Assembly (NCBI GenBank): GCA_009760855.2
Contig: WPIO01000002.1
Location: 5,946,501-6,010,500, forward strand
Direction: 5' to 3'
DNA from: Cristatella mucedo
Lineage: Eukaryota; Bryozoa; Phylactolaemata; Cristatellidae
Length of the DNA stretch: 64,000 bases
The translations under genes and the position numbers were made by a program. The notes beneath the pieces were generated by a model. The model searched no databases, was not told the origin of the DNA, and saw only the letters and a list, made by a program, of their open reading frames with translations. Numbering within the stretch: position 1 is the stretch's first letter; the number at the start of each line of letters is the position of its first letter. Shown here piece after piece: positions 47,167 through 59,260 of this stretch.

Positions 47167-48955
47167 ACGACGGCAGCTAGAAATACAAAGGAGAATCGGA
47201 AAGTGTGTTTCGAGCAACACCTTAATACGTCAGCCTGTATAGTTCAGTCCAGTAGATTTCCAATACTGGCCACTACTGCTGCGTTGTCCAGCGCTCGAGC
47301 CAAAACTACGTGACTACTTTATAACGAGAGAAGTACAGGAGTCAGCTAGCCGTGACCAGACACCTGACTGAATAAAACTCCCGTTCTGCAAAATATATGA
47401 CGTATTAACTCACAGATCTCGCGATGCATTTCTCAAGACGCATATTTTAATATACAGGCAAGAGAAGACACAACTTTCCCGACGGCGCGCGTTCATGCCG
47501 AGCCACGTCAGCGCTGGATGCCAGGCGGAAACTCAGAACTAGGTGAAGGTCGGACGGATGTTATTCTCGCAGTGCGTGGTTTCAGTTTAGAAAATGAGCG
47601 TGTCCCTCATTTCGCACTCATTTTTGCTCTTAATAACATACAACAGTAATATTTATTCATTACCGGTCGTAGACTGTGCAGTTCTCCGTAAAAACAACAC
47701 GCTTTGGCATGGCGGCCAAACCTTGAGTTCGGCTGAAGTTGTCGGTATGGCACGCTACTCGGATTCCGTCTCGAATAAAGACGACGCATACACGGCACAG
47801 GCGAGGCCGTGGTTTTAAATTAGTCTTTTGTATGCAGCATGGAATCCTTTGGCTCTATTATGCAGACAATAGATAGATATGCGCAAGCTAGATACCTTCT
47901 CATTTCCGTCTTGGTAACAACTGCTCGTTAGGGCAACTGTCCACCCATCCTACTCCCGAGGCAGAAAGAATGTAGGAATGCTCGTGTGTACGCCGAGGCA
48001 GGATGAGACGCTGTGCCCATGGTTCAAGCGCAGGGAACAGCGCAAGAACTCAGACCTAGTGCGAGACGGCGGTCGCAGACCGCGGAGCCGTCGCTAAGTG
48101 ACAACTCGACGACGCCGCAGCCGAGACCGACCCGCAGCTTAGTTTGACGTTGCCGGCGCAGCTTGCAGGCCTTTGACATCCAGAATCGTGGGATTCAGCG
48201 TAGTGTGTCATAAGTAGAAGTCCACATAGACAGAGATTAATTATTATTCTCGCGCAATCAAAACGATTCGTGTTAGTTTTATGTAGGCATGTTGCTAGCT
48301 AGTTATCCGCTGAGGGGCGTTGGTCAGGACTAATCGCGGCTGCTGCTGGCCGCCACGACAAAGCCCGACGTGAAGTTCAACGGCTGTTCGTACATGCTGG
48401 TTAATAAATTAAGGGTTCGAGGTAGAGCTTGCAGCGGGGGTGGGGAAGGAGGAGGAGAGAGGGATGGAGGTGATGCTGAGCAGCTCCGTTGAGACCAGGG
48501 CCCGTCAGCCTAATCAGTGTTTCTGTGGCGCAGATGGCTCGCATATGGCGTTATGACGGATTATAGGTACGCGTCGCGACCTTCGTGTAACGTGCTTTTA
48601 ACATCTCCGCCAAAGTAAACGTGCACTCTACAAGGAATAGCTATGCACTCTACAAGGATTAACTATGTTCACACGAGATACCACCAGTTACGCAAATGTA
48701 GCACAGCGCCGGCCTTACTCAGTTTTAGAGTTCGTAAGAATCGCTCGGCAGGAAAACACCTCTGTCTTAGAGCAAGGGGACGCAGAGGTAGCTGAGGTGA
48801 TTGATATTGGCTGGAGTGTCAACCCTAAAGTTCCTGGTAGCAATTTGAGAATAGGGTAACGCTTGACCAGGTCGATGTCGCCGCCAGTCATTCTAGATTC
48901 GCTGGACGGTTTCCGTGAGAACAAAATAAGTGGGTGAAGAGCATCTGCGTTCTCG
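47167..48955. other. No gene recognised; CpG-rich at 47.46-48.2 kb
   Basis: A 74-codon ORF at 47594-47818 has a hydrophobic start but no recognised family. The CpG-rich section could be a promoter. A 57-bp segment at 48772-48828 (GCAAGGGGACGCAGAGGTAG) is repeated at 48964-49017. Confidence 0.35.
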
Positions 48956-49752
48956 AGCTGTGAGCAAGGGGACGCAGAGGTCGCCGAGGTGATTGATATT
49001 GGCTGGGTTGTCAACGCCATTGTCCCAGCTAGTTAGGGCGAATCTCGCTAGAGGCATCTTCTTCATCTTTGACTCTGTATCGACGCCATCGCCGGTAGTT
49101 GCCGGACTCGTTTCTCTGAAAGTGAGGGAGGAGGGCGGGATGTTCGCCGGAGATTTAGGGACAGGACGAAACAGTGCCAGTAGGACTCCATGGACGCCAC
49201 CGAATACGGTCGTATAGCACCCGTGCTCGCATTTTTGTGTTTCTTCTGTGTTTCGTGCGTACACGCGTGCACGTGGTCTCGCCAAGAGTGCTTGGTGTAA
49301 CGTGTGAGGTATTCCGGCCGTAAGGTGGAAGCGGAGCCCTAGTTCTCCAGTCAGGGTCTAGGCTTCGGTTCGGGCTCGTCGTCCTATTTGGGTCGTTCCC
49401 CACAATAAACGTAGGTAGCCTAAGTGCGGGGATGTATTACCTCCGCAAGGGTGCTTGTGCTATTGAGAGCATGTGAGGAGTGTGGAGATACAATTAAGCT
49501 AGACGTGCAAAGGCTATGTGCGCTTGCAATAAAAGCTCAGTAAAATACCCAATTTGTGAGTCTTGCTTTCCAATTCACGCCGCGGACTAACGGCCCCCTT
49601 TAGTAACGGTGAGTAGGTCAGCGCCAGAAACGCTCGTTTCGTGGCGGCATGCTTATTGCGCCTAGACGCGCACCAAACGGCATCAGGTGGTAGGTTACGC
49701 CGCTAGGTAAGCGGCAGGTTAAGCCTACTCCGCCGAGCCTTCGGCGTTACAC
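48956..49752 (+). mobile_element. LTR-1 copy with rearranged 5' part
   Basis: From about 49080 it matches LTR-1: CTCTGAAAGTGAGGGAGGAG, CCACCGAATACGGTCGTA, the signal AATAAAAGCTCAG near 49530 and the terminus GCCGAGCCTTCGGCGTTACA ending 49752. The normal LTR-1 5' third is replaced by a locally duplicated sequence. Confidence 0.7.
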
Positions 49753-50090
49753 AATGGGTTGCACATCCGGTTTAAGCAGGCTGCCCTTTGAACTAGGGGC
49801 AGGATTCGCGAGTCACTGATTCGTAGCCAGCAGTTGAAGGTCTTGAATGGATCACTTGGACTTCGGCGGGGTGCAGAGTGGTACCCGGGCGTTCAGTACT
49901 CGCATCAAGCATGATGGAGTGGTGAAGTCCTTGGACACCGAGGCCGGCCACCAACGAAGAAGATATGCCGGCTGCCCTCGCCCAAATGTGGCCGTGCTCT
50001 TTAGCATTTAGTGCCCTTAATTAATTATTTTGGTGTGTTGTTACCGATAATCAATGACTTAAGTCGGTTGTTAGGCCTTAAGCTATTAGT
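49753..50090. other. Sequence after LTR-1, no gene recognised
   Basis: CAATGGGTTGC follows the LTR terminus and could be a primer-binding region, but no match to a tRNA 3' end can be confirmed. No gag motif seen. Confidence 0.3.
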
Positions 50091-50091
50091 A

Positions 50092-50225
50092 GGTATAACA
50101 GCCTCATTTTTATAGCGGCAAAAGAGCCTTGACTGCTTTCACCGCCGCTTGCAGGTGGTAGATAGAATGACCAACGGCAGGATTCGAACACACGACCTCA
50201 GTCGTTGTGAGCAAGCACATTACTT
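50092..50225 (-). mobile_element. SINE-1 copy, minus strand
   Basis: The minus strand shows the B box GTGTTCGAATCC and the GCAAGCGGCGGTGAAAGC body word. More diverged than the 30030 copy. Confidence 0.65.
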
Positions 50226-52335
50226 ACTGGGCCCAGGGAACGCAGTAAGGCCGGTGGCCGTTCCTCTGATGCTAGTCTCGAGACATACATGTGGCTAGAG
50301 CCAGCATAGGCTGTAGGCGAGTTCTACAGTCAGAGGTTAAATCCCGCCAAACCACGCCATACTCCGGCTACGCCGCCACTCGCAATGCCGCTGAGCTAGG
50401 GTAAGACGAGCGGCCGTCAGTTTAGACCTCTTTAAAATAACGCATGCGGCAACTACCACAGGGGGCTAAACAAGTCTACAGGGAGGGTCCTACACAGAGT
50501 ACACTATATACTAGCATGACGACGAAGCAAGTGCGAACTAACATGTTAGTTGCTCAGTCGGCTTCCACAGTCCTACTGTTGTCCCGATTCCGAATCTAAC
50601 CGTACGAGCGTACGCCGTAAAAGATCCGGCTAGCTGAGTAAGTGCTTGGCTATTCGGAGTCAAAGTCTATTACAGTCAAGAGCTTCTGCCGAAAGACACC
50701 AACTCATGAGGTGAGGGCCACGAACGGGCTACACGGGAACTCGGAATATACCAGTCACAACAACAAGGGGGCTGTCTAGCTCCGCTCGGGCACTCGTTGC
50801 CTGGCGAGCGCGGCCGCATCGCCGGAGCACGCCTGCACCCATCCAGGCGTATGACTTGGCAAGATTAGGAGCGTCCAACACCCCGACTTACTCGGCCAAC
50901 TTTCTTTTCCCAAGAGACCCGGTGACCTCTTGTCTTCGCACATCCGGCCATGCCAGAGGTCACACCCCGGCCTAGCCGGTGACACTTACCACATTACATT
51001 GCCGTCCTGTCCCAGCCAACCAAACCTAGCCTGGGTACATAGCAAAGGCGATGAGTATACTAGCTGAGCCGAGGGAAATGGCATAGCTACTATTCTCTGT
51101 AAATAAAAATGTAGCCACAATGCCACAATGTAAGCCGTGTTTGTTAGCGACGATGTCTCAGCAGCCGCACTGCTCGAGTTGACCAGGTGGGAGAGGCTTG
51201 TTGCATTGGCACAAAGATCTTAGAAGAAGGTAAAAGTAGCTCTTGATAACAGCCTCAGTCGCCAAAGATACTTCAGGGAGGATGTGTCAGCACGTAGAGA
51301 TGTAAACTATAATCCACGTGTTTTGCTTTCTATTTTCCTATTTTTACCTGACATTGACCGCTGCAAAGGCCTGTGCTTCGAAGGAAATGCTATAACACGC
51401 CAATTTTAAAAGGCGTTCTGCACAATCAGTGGGAATTTATATTGTAAACACTTGTTCTTTGCACCGTTGGGTAATGGAAATTAAAATACAGATAGCAGTG
51501 GGAACCACAATAGACTTCTGGTTCTAAGGTGTGACGTAACGAAGCGTTCACAATTTTCTCGTTATTTTGGCAAAAACTGTCGTGTAAATATATCTAAAGC
51601 CAGACCACACCTATTACTTGCATTATATTTCAATGTTATCTCTGCAGATCAGGGCCAGTTTAAATGCTCAATTTTCATCACACCGAACTGTACTATCTGG
51701 TCAAATAATTACAGACAAGTCATGCACGGTAAGTTATAATTTTTTAGAAAACTGGCTTTTTATGACAAATCTCAAAGGGAAGGAGTGTCTTTCTGCTTTA
51801 TTGCAATTGTGCACGTCTAAAAATTAATTGTAAGTATATAAATGCCGAAGCATTGAACATTAGGCATTGGCTCGATCGTATTTATTCACGGCCATCTTCT
51901 CACTTAGGAGCATGCAAAAGCACAGGTGCTAGGCATGTTTTCATACAACCGGATGAAGTAAAATGTATGCCAGCGCTTCAAAATACCAAAAACTGGGACT
52001 TGATTTAGTTTTCTTTTTTTGAATGGAAAGAGGATACCGGTGATTATTGACGAGTCCCAAAATATGGACTTGATGAAGCTCCTAGCGATGAACAAAATAG
52101 GACGCAAAAATTCAATGACCCTGGCTTGGAGCAAAGGCTGGTATGCACTGCTTGTCCTAGCTGAGAAGTATTTAGTCCGTCAACTGAGATTGGACAAACT
52201 TGCGTAATGTATGTGTCTGCACCGAGGCTCCATATCAAGCACAGATGCGATTTTCAGCACTGGTGCAAGTGCTGCTGTAGCTAAATTGCCGTGTGCTACG
52301 GTTTATTCACTTTAGCTGCACGTCAGTTGGGTTCC
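50226..52335. other. No gene recognised
   Basis: GC-richer at 50250-51000, AT-rich afterwards. No domain, repeat family or RNA gene identified. Confidence 0.4.
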
Positions 52336-52458
52336 TCTCTCTCTCTCTCTCTCTCTCTCCCTGTCTCTCTCTGTCTTTGTCTCTCTGTATCCCTTTCTCT
52401 GTCTCTCCCCTCTCTCTCCCACTCTTCTCTCTACCTATACCCCTCTCTCTCCTACTCC

Positions 52459-52493
<35 letters not shown>
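52336..52493. repeat. Interrupted (CT)n microsatellite
   Basis: CT-rich tract of about 160 bp with pure runs at 52336-52358 and about 52460-52493. Confidence 0.95.
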
Positions 52494-52495
<2 letters not shown>

Positions 52496-53280
52496 ATCGC
52501 TCTTCCTTTTTCCTTTTTTAACCGTCGATAGGATCACCATCGTAAACACACCAATTGAGGCCAAGCACTTTCTTAGTGCCTAAATTGCTGCTTCGCAGAG
52601 TGTAAAATCCACCCATTCATCCAGTGAATTGCACATCTTCGTGACTCCTGAATGGGGCTTTGTCCGCATCGGGATTTTAAGTATCGACTAAAGCTACCAC
52701 CACGTCCATCATAACCTATGCGAACCCACAATGACCTGATTCAGCCACGTGCGAGCACAGTTTTTGCAGTCGGTTAATGCTTATGTCTCCAAAGCAGTTT
52801 GTTCTAGCAATACATAGCACCAACAAGCTGAGCCGAACTACTGTTCAATGTTTATGCTTCTGAAGCCGAGAGTAGGGTGTAGGCAATTTCCAGCCCGTCC
52901 ACACACTGTCCCGGAAATGCCAGCCACTACCACGTCGCTGTCACAGGGCTAGAGAAATACGAACGATCATTCTATCAAACCTTTTTATAGCCAAATTGTA
53001 TGCGCCAAAATATCAGAGCAACTGTAAAGTACAATAGGGGGCATGGATACATTAGACAACGGGAAAAGCGTGGAAAGCAACAAAACCAGCCTTTCCAAGG
53101 CAAAGGACACTCTCGAACCGGGGAAATCTTGACATCGAGTTTAGTTATCCGCAGAATATCAAGCAGGACAAAATAGGATGCCTAACAAGAAATCTATAAA
53201 ATTGCACAGGTCAGATTGCAGCAAATTCCAGTTCCGGGGCAGCGATGCTACGAAAACCGTGCTATGAGATGAACGTGAGT
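52494..53280. other. No gene recognised
   Basis: Nothing identified up to the gypsy 5' direct repeat. Confidence 0.4.
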
Positions 53281-53282
53281 CG

Positions 53283-53600
53283 TGTTACTATCATTACTAC
53301 TGCTGTAGTAATTATCGCGAACGTCACACCTGCGGCCAACGATTAAGCCAATGACACAACGTATTCCTTATCTCTGCCCAATGGTTACACCATTGACGTA
53401 GCCTATCATTCAGCCAATTGTGTATATTTCCTGACATAGCTGCTGTGATTCATCAAACTCTCATGTATGTACGCACTGAGAGAAAGCAAAAAATTTCTTT
53501 TCTCGAGTACTTCCTCGCTTGTGCCACCTAGAGACTCTGCTAGAATTATCACTACAAGTCAGCAGCGGTGCTAGCGGGCTCGCCACGTTATCGTGAGTGC
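53283..53600 (+). repeat. Gypsy element 5' LTR-like direct repeat
   Basis: It resembles 57409-57720 throughout: TAGTAATTATCGCGAA versus GGTAATTATTGGGAAT, CACCTGCGGCCAA versus CACCTGCGGGCCAA, GTGTATATTTCC versus GCGTATATTTTCC, and TGAGAGAAA in both. The divergence is large. The element ends are not sharply defined. Confidence 0.65.
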
Positions 53601-54559
53601 GGCAGACGGGTAGCTTCGGTGGCCCTAAGATAGTGCACCGGGAAGTGCCGTGCTGATAGTGCTCGGGCTTTGTCCAAGTAGCTCGCCACTGTGGTTCCCG
53701 AAGAGTCACATAGACTCTCAGATAGCCTCGGGGAAACGGGCGAGGCTCGGCTGCTAGTTAGGGGGCCATAGACCGAGTTTAGAGAGCCCCCTGTGCGGTA
53801 CCGCTACGTTTATCGGGCTGCAAGTGCGTTCGTCGTGCGTGACTGCCGTAGTCGGCGACAAAACTATTTCAGCATTAGTCATAAATGATTAGTGCGTTTC
53901 TCAACTTAACGGGTTAATCACCGCTGTATACACGAACCGTACCGTCCAATCGTATGCGATACCCTTCTCGTCGTGAGAGACCTTGTCGAGATACCATCTT
54001 ACGTACCGATTTCCCTAATGTCACAGTCGGCTCATATACAATTTCAATGGTCCGCAAAAAACGGTAGGTTATCCTCATTTTCTAATGCTATGGCAGGATT
54101 ACTGTGCAGTGGCAATGGTTAGCATCATGGTGCATGACACAGCATAAGAATCCGAGACTCTTTGCTTGGTGCCTTTGTTTGACTTGGATGATAAGGCGAT
54201 AGATATGCTTTTCTGACCTCAGCACTACAAAGAAGTAGTCGACAAGTTTCGAGCCCTCTTTCACCGTCGACTTAGTGTAACGGATCTTGTCAATCACCAT
54301 ATTCCAACAGGTAACCGAGCATCAGTACTCATTCCTGCCGCGACGAATCCCTCTGCACTTTTGAGAAACGTTTCAGCTTAATCTTATACTAGGGCAGGGT
54401 ATTATCAGCCCAAGCTCAGATCCACGGTTGGCGCCTGCTGTTTAAACAGCAAAAGAAAGATGGCGATATATAGCGAGCGTATAGTGGTGGACTATAGTGA
54501 ACTTAATTAACGTGCTGCACGTGCACGTGCAGGAAGCTTATGCCTCGACGCTACCAAGC

Positions 54560-54680
54560 AAAATTTTAGATTAATTAATTTTAATTTATGTCAATTTAAT
54601 TAATATATATTAATTATTATTTTAGTATTAATAGTAATATAAATTAATAATAATATAATTAATATAATAATTTAATTTTA
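54560..54680. repeat. AT-only low-complexity block inside the gypsy element
   Basis: About 120 bp made almost only of A and T (TTAATTAATTTTAATTTATG-like words), ending just before the RT region. Unlike the surrounding sequence. Confidence 0.8.
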
Positions 54681-54733
54681 CCCATGGCTCCAGTGTCTCT
54701 AGAACCCTGGGCATGGACTCATGATACTGGTAG

Positions 54734-55140
54734 ATGCCTCTTCATCCCGGCGATGTTCAAAAGACGGCGTTTACACTCAGACACGTTCTCTCGGGTATGT
54801 TCGACTACTTAAAAATGACACGCGGGTTGTCTGGGGCTCCAGCCGCATTCCAGATGTCAACTTACTCGATTTTTCGCAATTTGCCCTTCGTACATGTTTA
54901 TTTGGATGACACTACGCTCCACAGCCGCAGCTAGGCGGAATACATAAACCATTTGAATTTATGGTTTTCCCAGCTTCCGACGGCTGGATTGACCCTTTCC
55001 CGTAGCAAAATTGTGCAGGCTAGGGTGGGATACCTAGGGTCTGTCTTTGACGAAAACGGTATGCTCCGTGACCCGGAGAAGGTTGGCCAATTCAGCGACT
55101 GGCCAGCACCGACTTGGGAATCCGCGCGTTTCTGGGCTTG
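54734..55140 (+). pseudogene. Gypsy reverse transcriptase remnant
   Basis: Two overlapping short frames carry RT motifs in the usual order: F/LSGAPAAFQ, then VYLDD (54891-54909 region), then GLTLSRSKI, VGYLGSVFDENG and a DP-x-K-x-WPAPT stretch. The catalytic Asp-Asp is retained, but the frame is interrupted (TAG after the HSRS motif). Confidence 0.75.
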
Positions 55141-56092
55141 ATGTCTTACTTACTATCGCCGGCTTTAAAGTAAAGGGCTTTAGCTGAGTTGGCTGCACCC
55201 GATGCATGAGCGACTTGCAACAGGGACGTCGGACAGCGAATCCGGGAGCGAACGAACATCCGGGAGCGAACGCAGCAACAGCACTTTGAGCTTATGAAGG
55301 GGGCGGGGCGCCAGCCTCCGCCCGCCCGCGGCACTTTTCAATCCTATGACTGCCAAGCCTTTCGTCGTCTTGACCAACACTGATGACCAGGGTATTTTGC
55401 AATATTAGAATAAGGAGGCCGGTTGCTGGGATTCAAGAGCCGCGCCTGTCTAATGGCGAGTGAGACCGTGGCACCCTTTAAAAAGAGTGTACAGCACTAA
55501 TGTGAGCCTTGAAGAAGTTCAGGCACCACCTTCTGGGCTGAAGACTTGAGGTGAGAACCGATCGCCACCCGCTTGTGTGGCTTGGCGGTCGGAAAGCCTC
55601 GGGCATCTTGGCATGCTGTGTTTTCGCCTTGCAGGAGTTCGAGTTGGGTATAACGTACAGGAGAGCGAAGCAGAACAACCACGCAGATGCCCTCTAGCAT
55701 TGGCCAACCGTGAAACTGCCAGCGTGTCTCGTTGAGGTTCGGCCGGCTAAGGAGGTGAGTGGCTCAGGAAGATCCAGCGGCAAGACCCATTTTTGAAACA
55801 GCGGTAGATGCACAGCAGGCCAGTTCAAGCCGAGAACCTCGTTGGAACCGTAATCCCTTAAGGTGGTTTCGACAAATACGGGCCTGCTAAAACTAGTCAA
55901 CGGTATCTTCTGCCTCTACTACGGCCTCGTCCAGGAGTTGGATATAGATATGTATTGATTGCGCAGCCAGTCCGCTGAGAGGGGCTGCTTAGACGACATC
56001 ACAACGACAGCGGCCTCGACTATGAGACTACGCCTAATCAGGGTAAAAATGAGCCGAGACGTCGTGCAGTATTGACGACCATGCCACGTATA

Positions 56093-56335
56093 TGTAACGT
56101 AATGTATCTCCATCTGTAACCCCACAAAACCATTAAGACCATGTGGATGTAACGCAGGAGAGTTTTGTATAGCGAACTTACTGCGTAAGTGGCTTTCGGT
56201 ACGCATTCGGTAGCCAACTGACTTCATCCCACACGACAAAGAGAAAGTGGGAAGCATAGCAGAGTCAGGAGAGACTGCTCAGGACCGCTGAAAAGGATGA
56301 GCAATAGTGGGCAGCAGCAGAGTAGTTGCCCATCC
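56093..56335 (-). mobile_element. LINE-A 3' fragment inserted into the gypsy element
   Basis: The reverse complement carries the GGTTACAGATGGAGATACAT end and the CGAATGCGTACCGAAAGCCA word of LINE-A. It separates the gypsy RNase H and integrase remnants. Confidence 0.7.
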
Positions 56336-57408
56336 CCAAGAAATATGCCAGCCAGCTAACGGAACACAGCTCGCTCTGGCCGTATCAACACTTTTAGGAT
56401 GGTCGTAGGACGCGGTTGCCGTAGACATTTTAAAGGATGGCATGTAAGCGTGTGGCCGCGAATACCTACTAGTATTGCAGGACAGCTTCACAAAGTGGCT
56501 CGAGGCTGTACCTATGCGAGACACGTCAGCTGAAACAGTTCGGACGGCCATGTTAAACATCTTCATTCGTTTCAGTATGCCTTGCCTTTTGCTTGCTGAC
56601 CAGGGAGGTATTTTTGAAGCTTAAGTAGTAATCACGCTAAGTGATGCTTTCGGCATACGCAAGATGGGACGACGCCTTACCATCCGCAGAGAAACGGTAC
56701 GGTAGCGAGAGCCAGCCGAATACTGCTGACCATGCTGCGAACCTCATGCCTACAGTCAGCCGGAGAGTGGGATAGTCATCTTACACGGCTTTTATTTGCT
56801 TACCCTACGGCTCGACACCAAGCAAAGGACTATAGCCTCTTCGAGCAAATGTTTGGCCGAAGTTTTCGCAAAGCGAATAACAAGCTGGCGCTACGACTGC
56901 GGCGTATAGCCAGTCGCTTAGCGAAAAGCTCATCGAATGCCGCGAGCTAGTGTATGTGCAGCTGACCCTTTTCAGAAGAAGCGCAGGGCCTGTGGAAACC
57001 CTAAGCACCAGCTGCGTATCGTCCCGGAGACCCTATGTGGCAGTGAGATAGCCGGCCGAGGCACAAGCTTGCACAGTGTTGGCTCGGTGCCAGAGAGTGG
57101 AAACGGTCACAGGACCGGTCAGCATGCCATTATAAATGACGCGGGATACACAGCGGTCATGGATTTGGATAAAGTTAAAAAGGTAGTTCCGAGTCTGCTT
57201 CAGTCCGCCAACCTCGATGTAACCCTGGAGTGGATCTCAATCGACATGCCGACAGTCAGACACCGATAGCTGGTTCGGGGCCACCGCCTGCTGACGAAGT
57301 CGAGAGCGCTAGGGAACTGACAGCTACACGAGTTTTGGGCTTCGAGCGACACCCAGTCAAGCTGGCCTACTGTGTAATTTATTGACCATTCTATAGGGGA
57401 AAGGCATA

Positions 57409-57720
57409 TTGTGTGTGCCTGCTGCTACGGTAATTATTGGGAATGCCTCACCTGCGGGCCAATGGTTAAGCCAACGACGCAGCGTAGCGTCCAGCCAATA
57501 ACGTGATCCTCACATGTGGCCAATATTTAAGCAATTGTCGTAGCAGCTCAGCGTCCAGCCACTAATTTGCGTATATTTTCCGAAGCAGCTGCGATGACTA
57601 ATCGAGCTCTCATATATTTACGAGTTGAGAGAAATGAAGATTTAGGTCTCTTTTCTCGCTTACTGCCGCACTTTCGTTTTCATGAGACTACACGAGCTGT
57701 CGCTAGCGGAGTCGCAGTAT
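57409..57720 (+). repeat. Gypsy element 3' LTR-like direct repeat
   Basis: Partner of 53283-53600 (see that entry for shared words). It lies downstream of the integrase remnant as expected for a 3' LTR. Confidence 0.65.
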
Positions 57721-58069
57721 CACTTCCTGTGAAATATACAAGCCACACCAGCGGCCACAACAGCAGTGCGCTAAACTACAGCCACTAATCTCCAACCACG
57801 CTCGAGAATTGGGTTCTTGAGGCATCTGTAGGTTAAGAAACGGTCGAGGAACGCCCGGTATTCATCCTTCGAGGTGTGGATACTGAAAAATCAGACACTG
57901 GGCACCAACTCCTGCGTCTTGGCCAAGGAAATCGTAGCACTCGAATGCCCGGAATAAGGGGCGATCTGGACTCGTGTCAAAGGTAAGACATGGCCCATCC
58001 GGTGACCCTTTTCTGGCTGAATGACATTACAGCCATCCTTGGCTAATGAACGTTGCTAGCATTGACCTA

Positions 58070-59163
58070 GGATCACTGTGAGTGTACCTTTGCTTTGATC
58101 CCTCCCAGCCTTCGAGCACCTCAAATTCTCTAAACTCACTAGCTGCATGCATTGATGACATCCGCATATGGATGGCAGCAAATTTTCTAAAACTTAACGA
58201 TGATAAAACTAACTTACTAGTTATGGGCAAACCCAGTGTGATCCAGAGATTGGAAAGGCTGACTCTCAAAATTGGCTCTGCCAGCATATCTCCAGTTGAA
58301 TCAGCTCGAAATCTAGGTGTCATATTCCAAAGCGACCTCTCGTTAGACGACCATATCAGCTCCACAGTCAAATCCGCCTATTTTCAGCTTCATAACATAG
58401 CTAAAATTCGGGCCTGTTTAGATAAAAATACCACGTCCAAGTTGGTCCATGCATTCGTGACATCTCGTCTCGACTTCTGCAACTCACTGCTCACTGGCCT
58501 ACCAGCATGTGCGATCAGGCGATTGCAGCTGGTGCAAAACTCTGCAGCTAGGCTTGTCTGTCGTGAGCGTCGCAGTTGCCACATTACTCCACTTCTCGCC
58601 GACCTGCACTGGCTACCAGTCAAGCAACGGATTGACTTCAAGGTTTTTTCGCTCACTTTTAGGTCCCTTCATTCTATGGCTCCAGCCTATCTGTCAGATA
58701 TACTACCCCATCAGGCTAAGCATCGTACCACCCGCTTTTCGGAATCCAACAGTCTATCAATACCTCGTTCAAACCTCAAATCCTTTGGAGACCGTGCATT
58801 TAGTTCGTATGCTCCCAAAGCCTGGAACTCCCTCCCGACTTGCGTCACAACATCCCCTGACTTGACCACATTAAAAAAAAACTTAAAACACACCTATTTA
58901 GGACAGCATTTAGTGGATCCCTGTGATTCGTCCTTGATGTGCTTATGCGTGCTGACACTGTGCATGCTGCCACTAACCACATTTGCATGCTGACCCTGTG
59001 CATGTCACCCCTAACCATATTATTCATTTCGTTTATTTTTTTCAAACATGATTTTACTTACCATTCAATGGCATTTCACTTTACAGTAAGTGTAAAGCGC
59101 TTAGAGAGAGATTAAGTTCTCTGAGGGCGTTTTATCAAGTGAATTATTATTATTATTATTATC
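58070..59163 (+). mobile_element. LINE-B copy, best preserved 3' half (303-codon frame)
   Basis: A frame from 58082 to 58993 covers the end of the RT domain and the post-RT region: DDKTNLLVMGKPS near 58200, ARNLGVIFQSDLSLDDHIS near 58305, LDFCNSLLTGLPACAIRRLQ near 58470 and AYLSDILPHQAKHRTTR near 58685. The tail after the stop has AAGCGCTTAGAGAGAGATTA, AGTTCTCTGAGGGCG, then (ATT)n at 59143-59162. The long intact frame makes this the youngest LINE-B in the window, though 5'-truncated. Confidence 0.85.
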
Positions 59164-59164
59164 A

Positions 59165-59260
59165 CTGCGAAGGATTCTCTTTGAGTGCGTTGTAGAAAAA
59201 CTCTCCTACTTAACACATACTCTTAGTCGTCGTGGCTTTGTAGAGTTACAGACCGAGTAC
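59165..59260 (+). repeat. LINE-A 3' tail scrap
   Basis: AAAACTCTCCTACTTAACAC and GGCTTTGTAGAGTTACAGAC match the last ~90 bp of LINE-A, directly after the LINE-B ATT tail. Confidence 0.65.

Larger units (their letters stand above)
53283..57760 (+). mobile_element. Decayed Ty3/gypsy LTR retrotransposon
   Basis: Order: LTR-like repeat, gag-like remnant near 54170-54270 (VPLFDLDDKAIDML), reverse transcriptase 54734-55140, RNase H 55240-55700 (YRRAKQNNHADAL near 55655), integrase C-terminal part 56590-56950, LTR-like repeat. RT hallmarks are RGLSGAPAAFQ and the catalytic VYLDDTTLHS, then the thumb-region YLGSVFDENG and DWPAPT. Integrase shows LLFAYPTARHQ and FEQMFGRSF, typical of the gypsy C-terminal core. 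Protease, most of gag and the integrase catalytic core are missing or unreadable, and frames are broken. A LINE-A fragment interrupts it at 56.1 kb. Confidence 0.75.
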
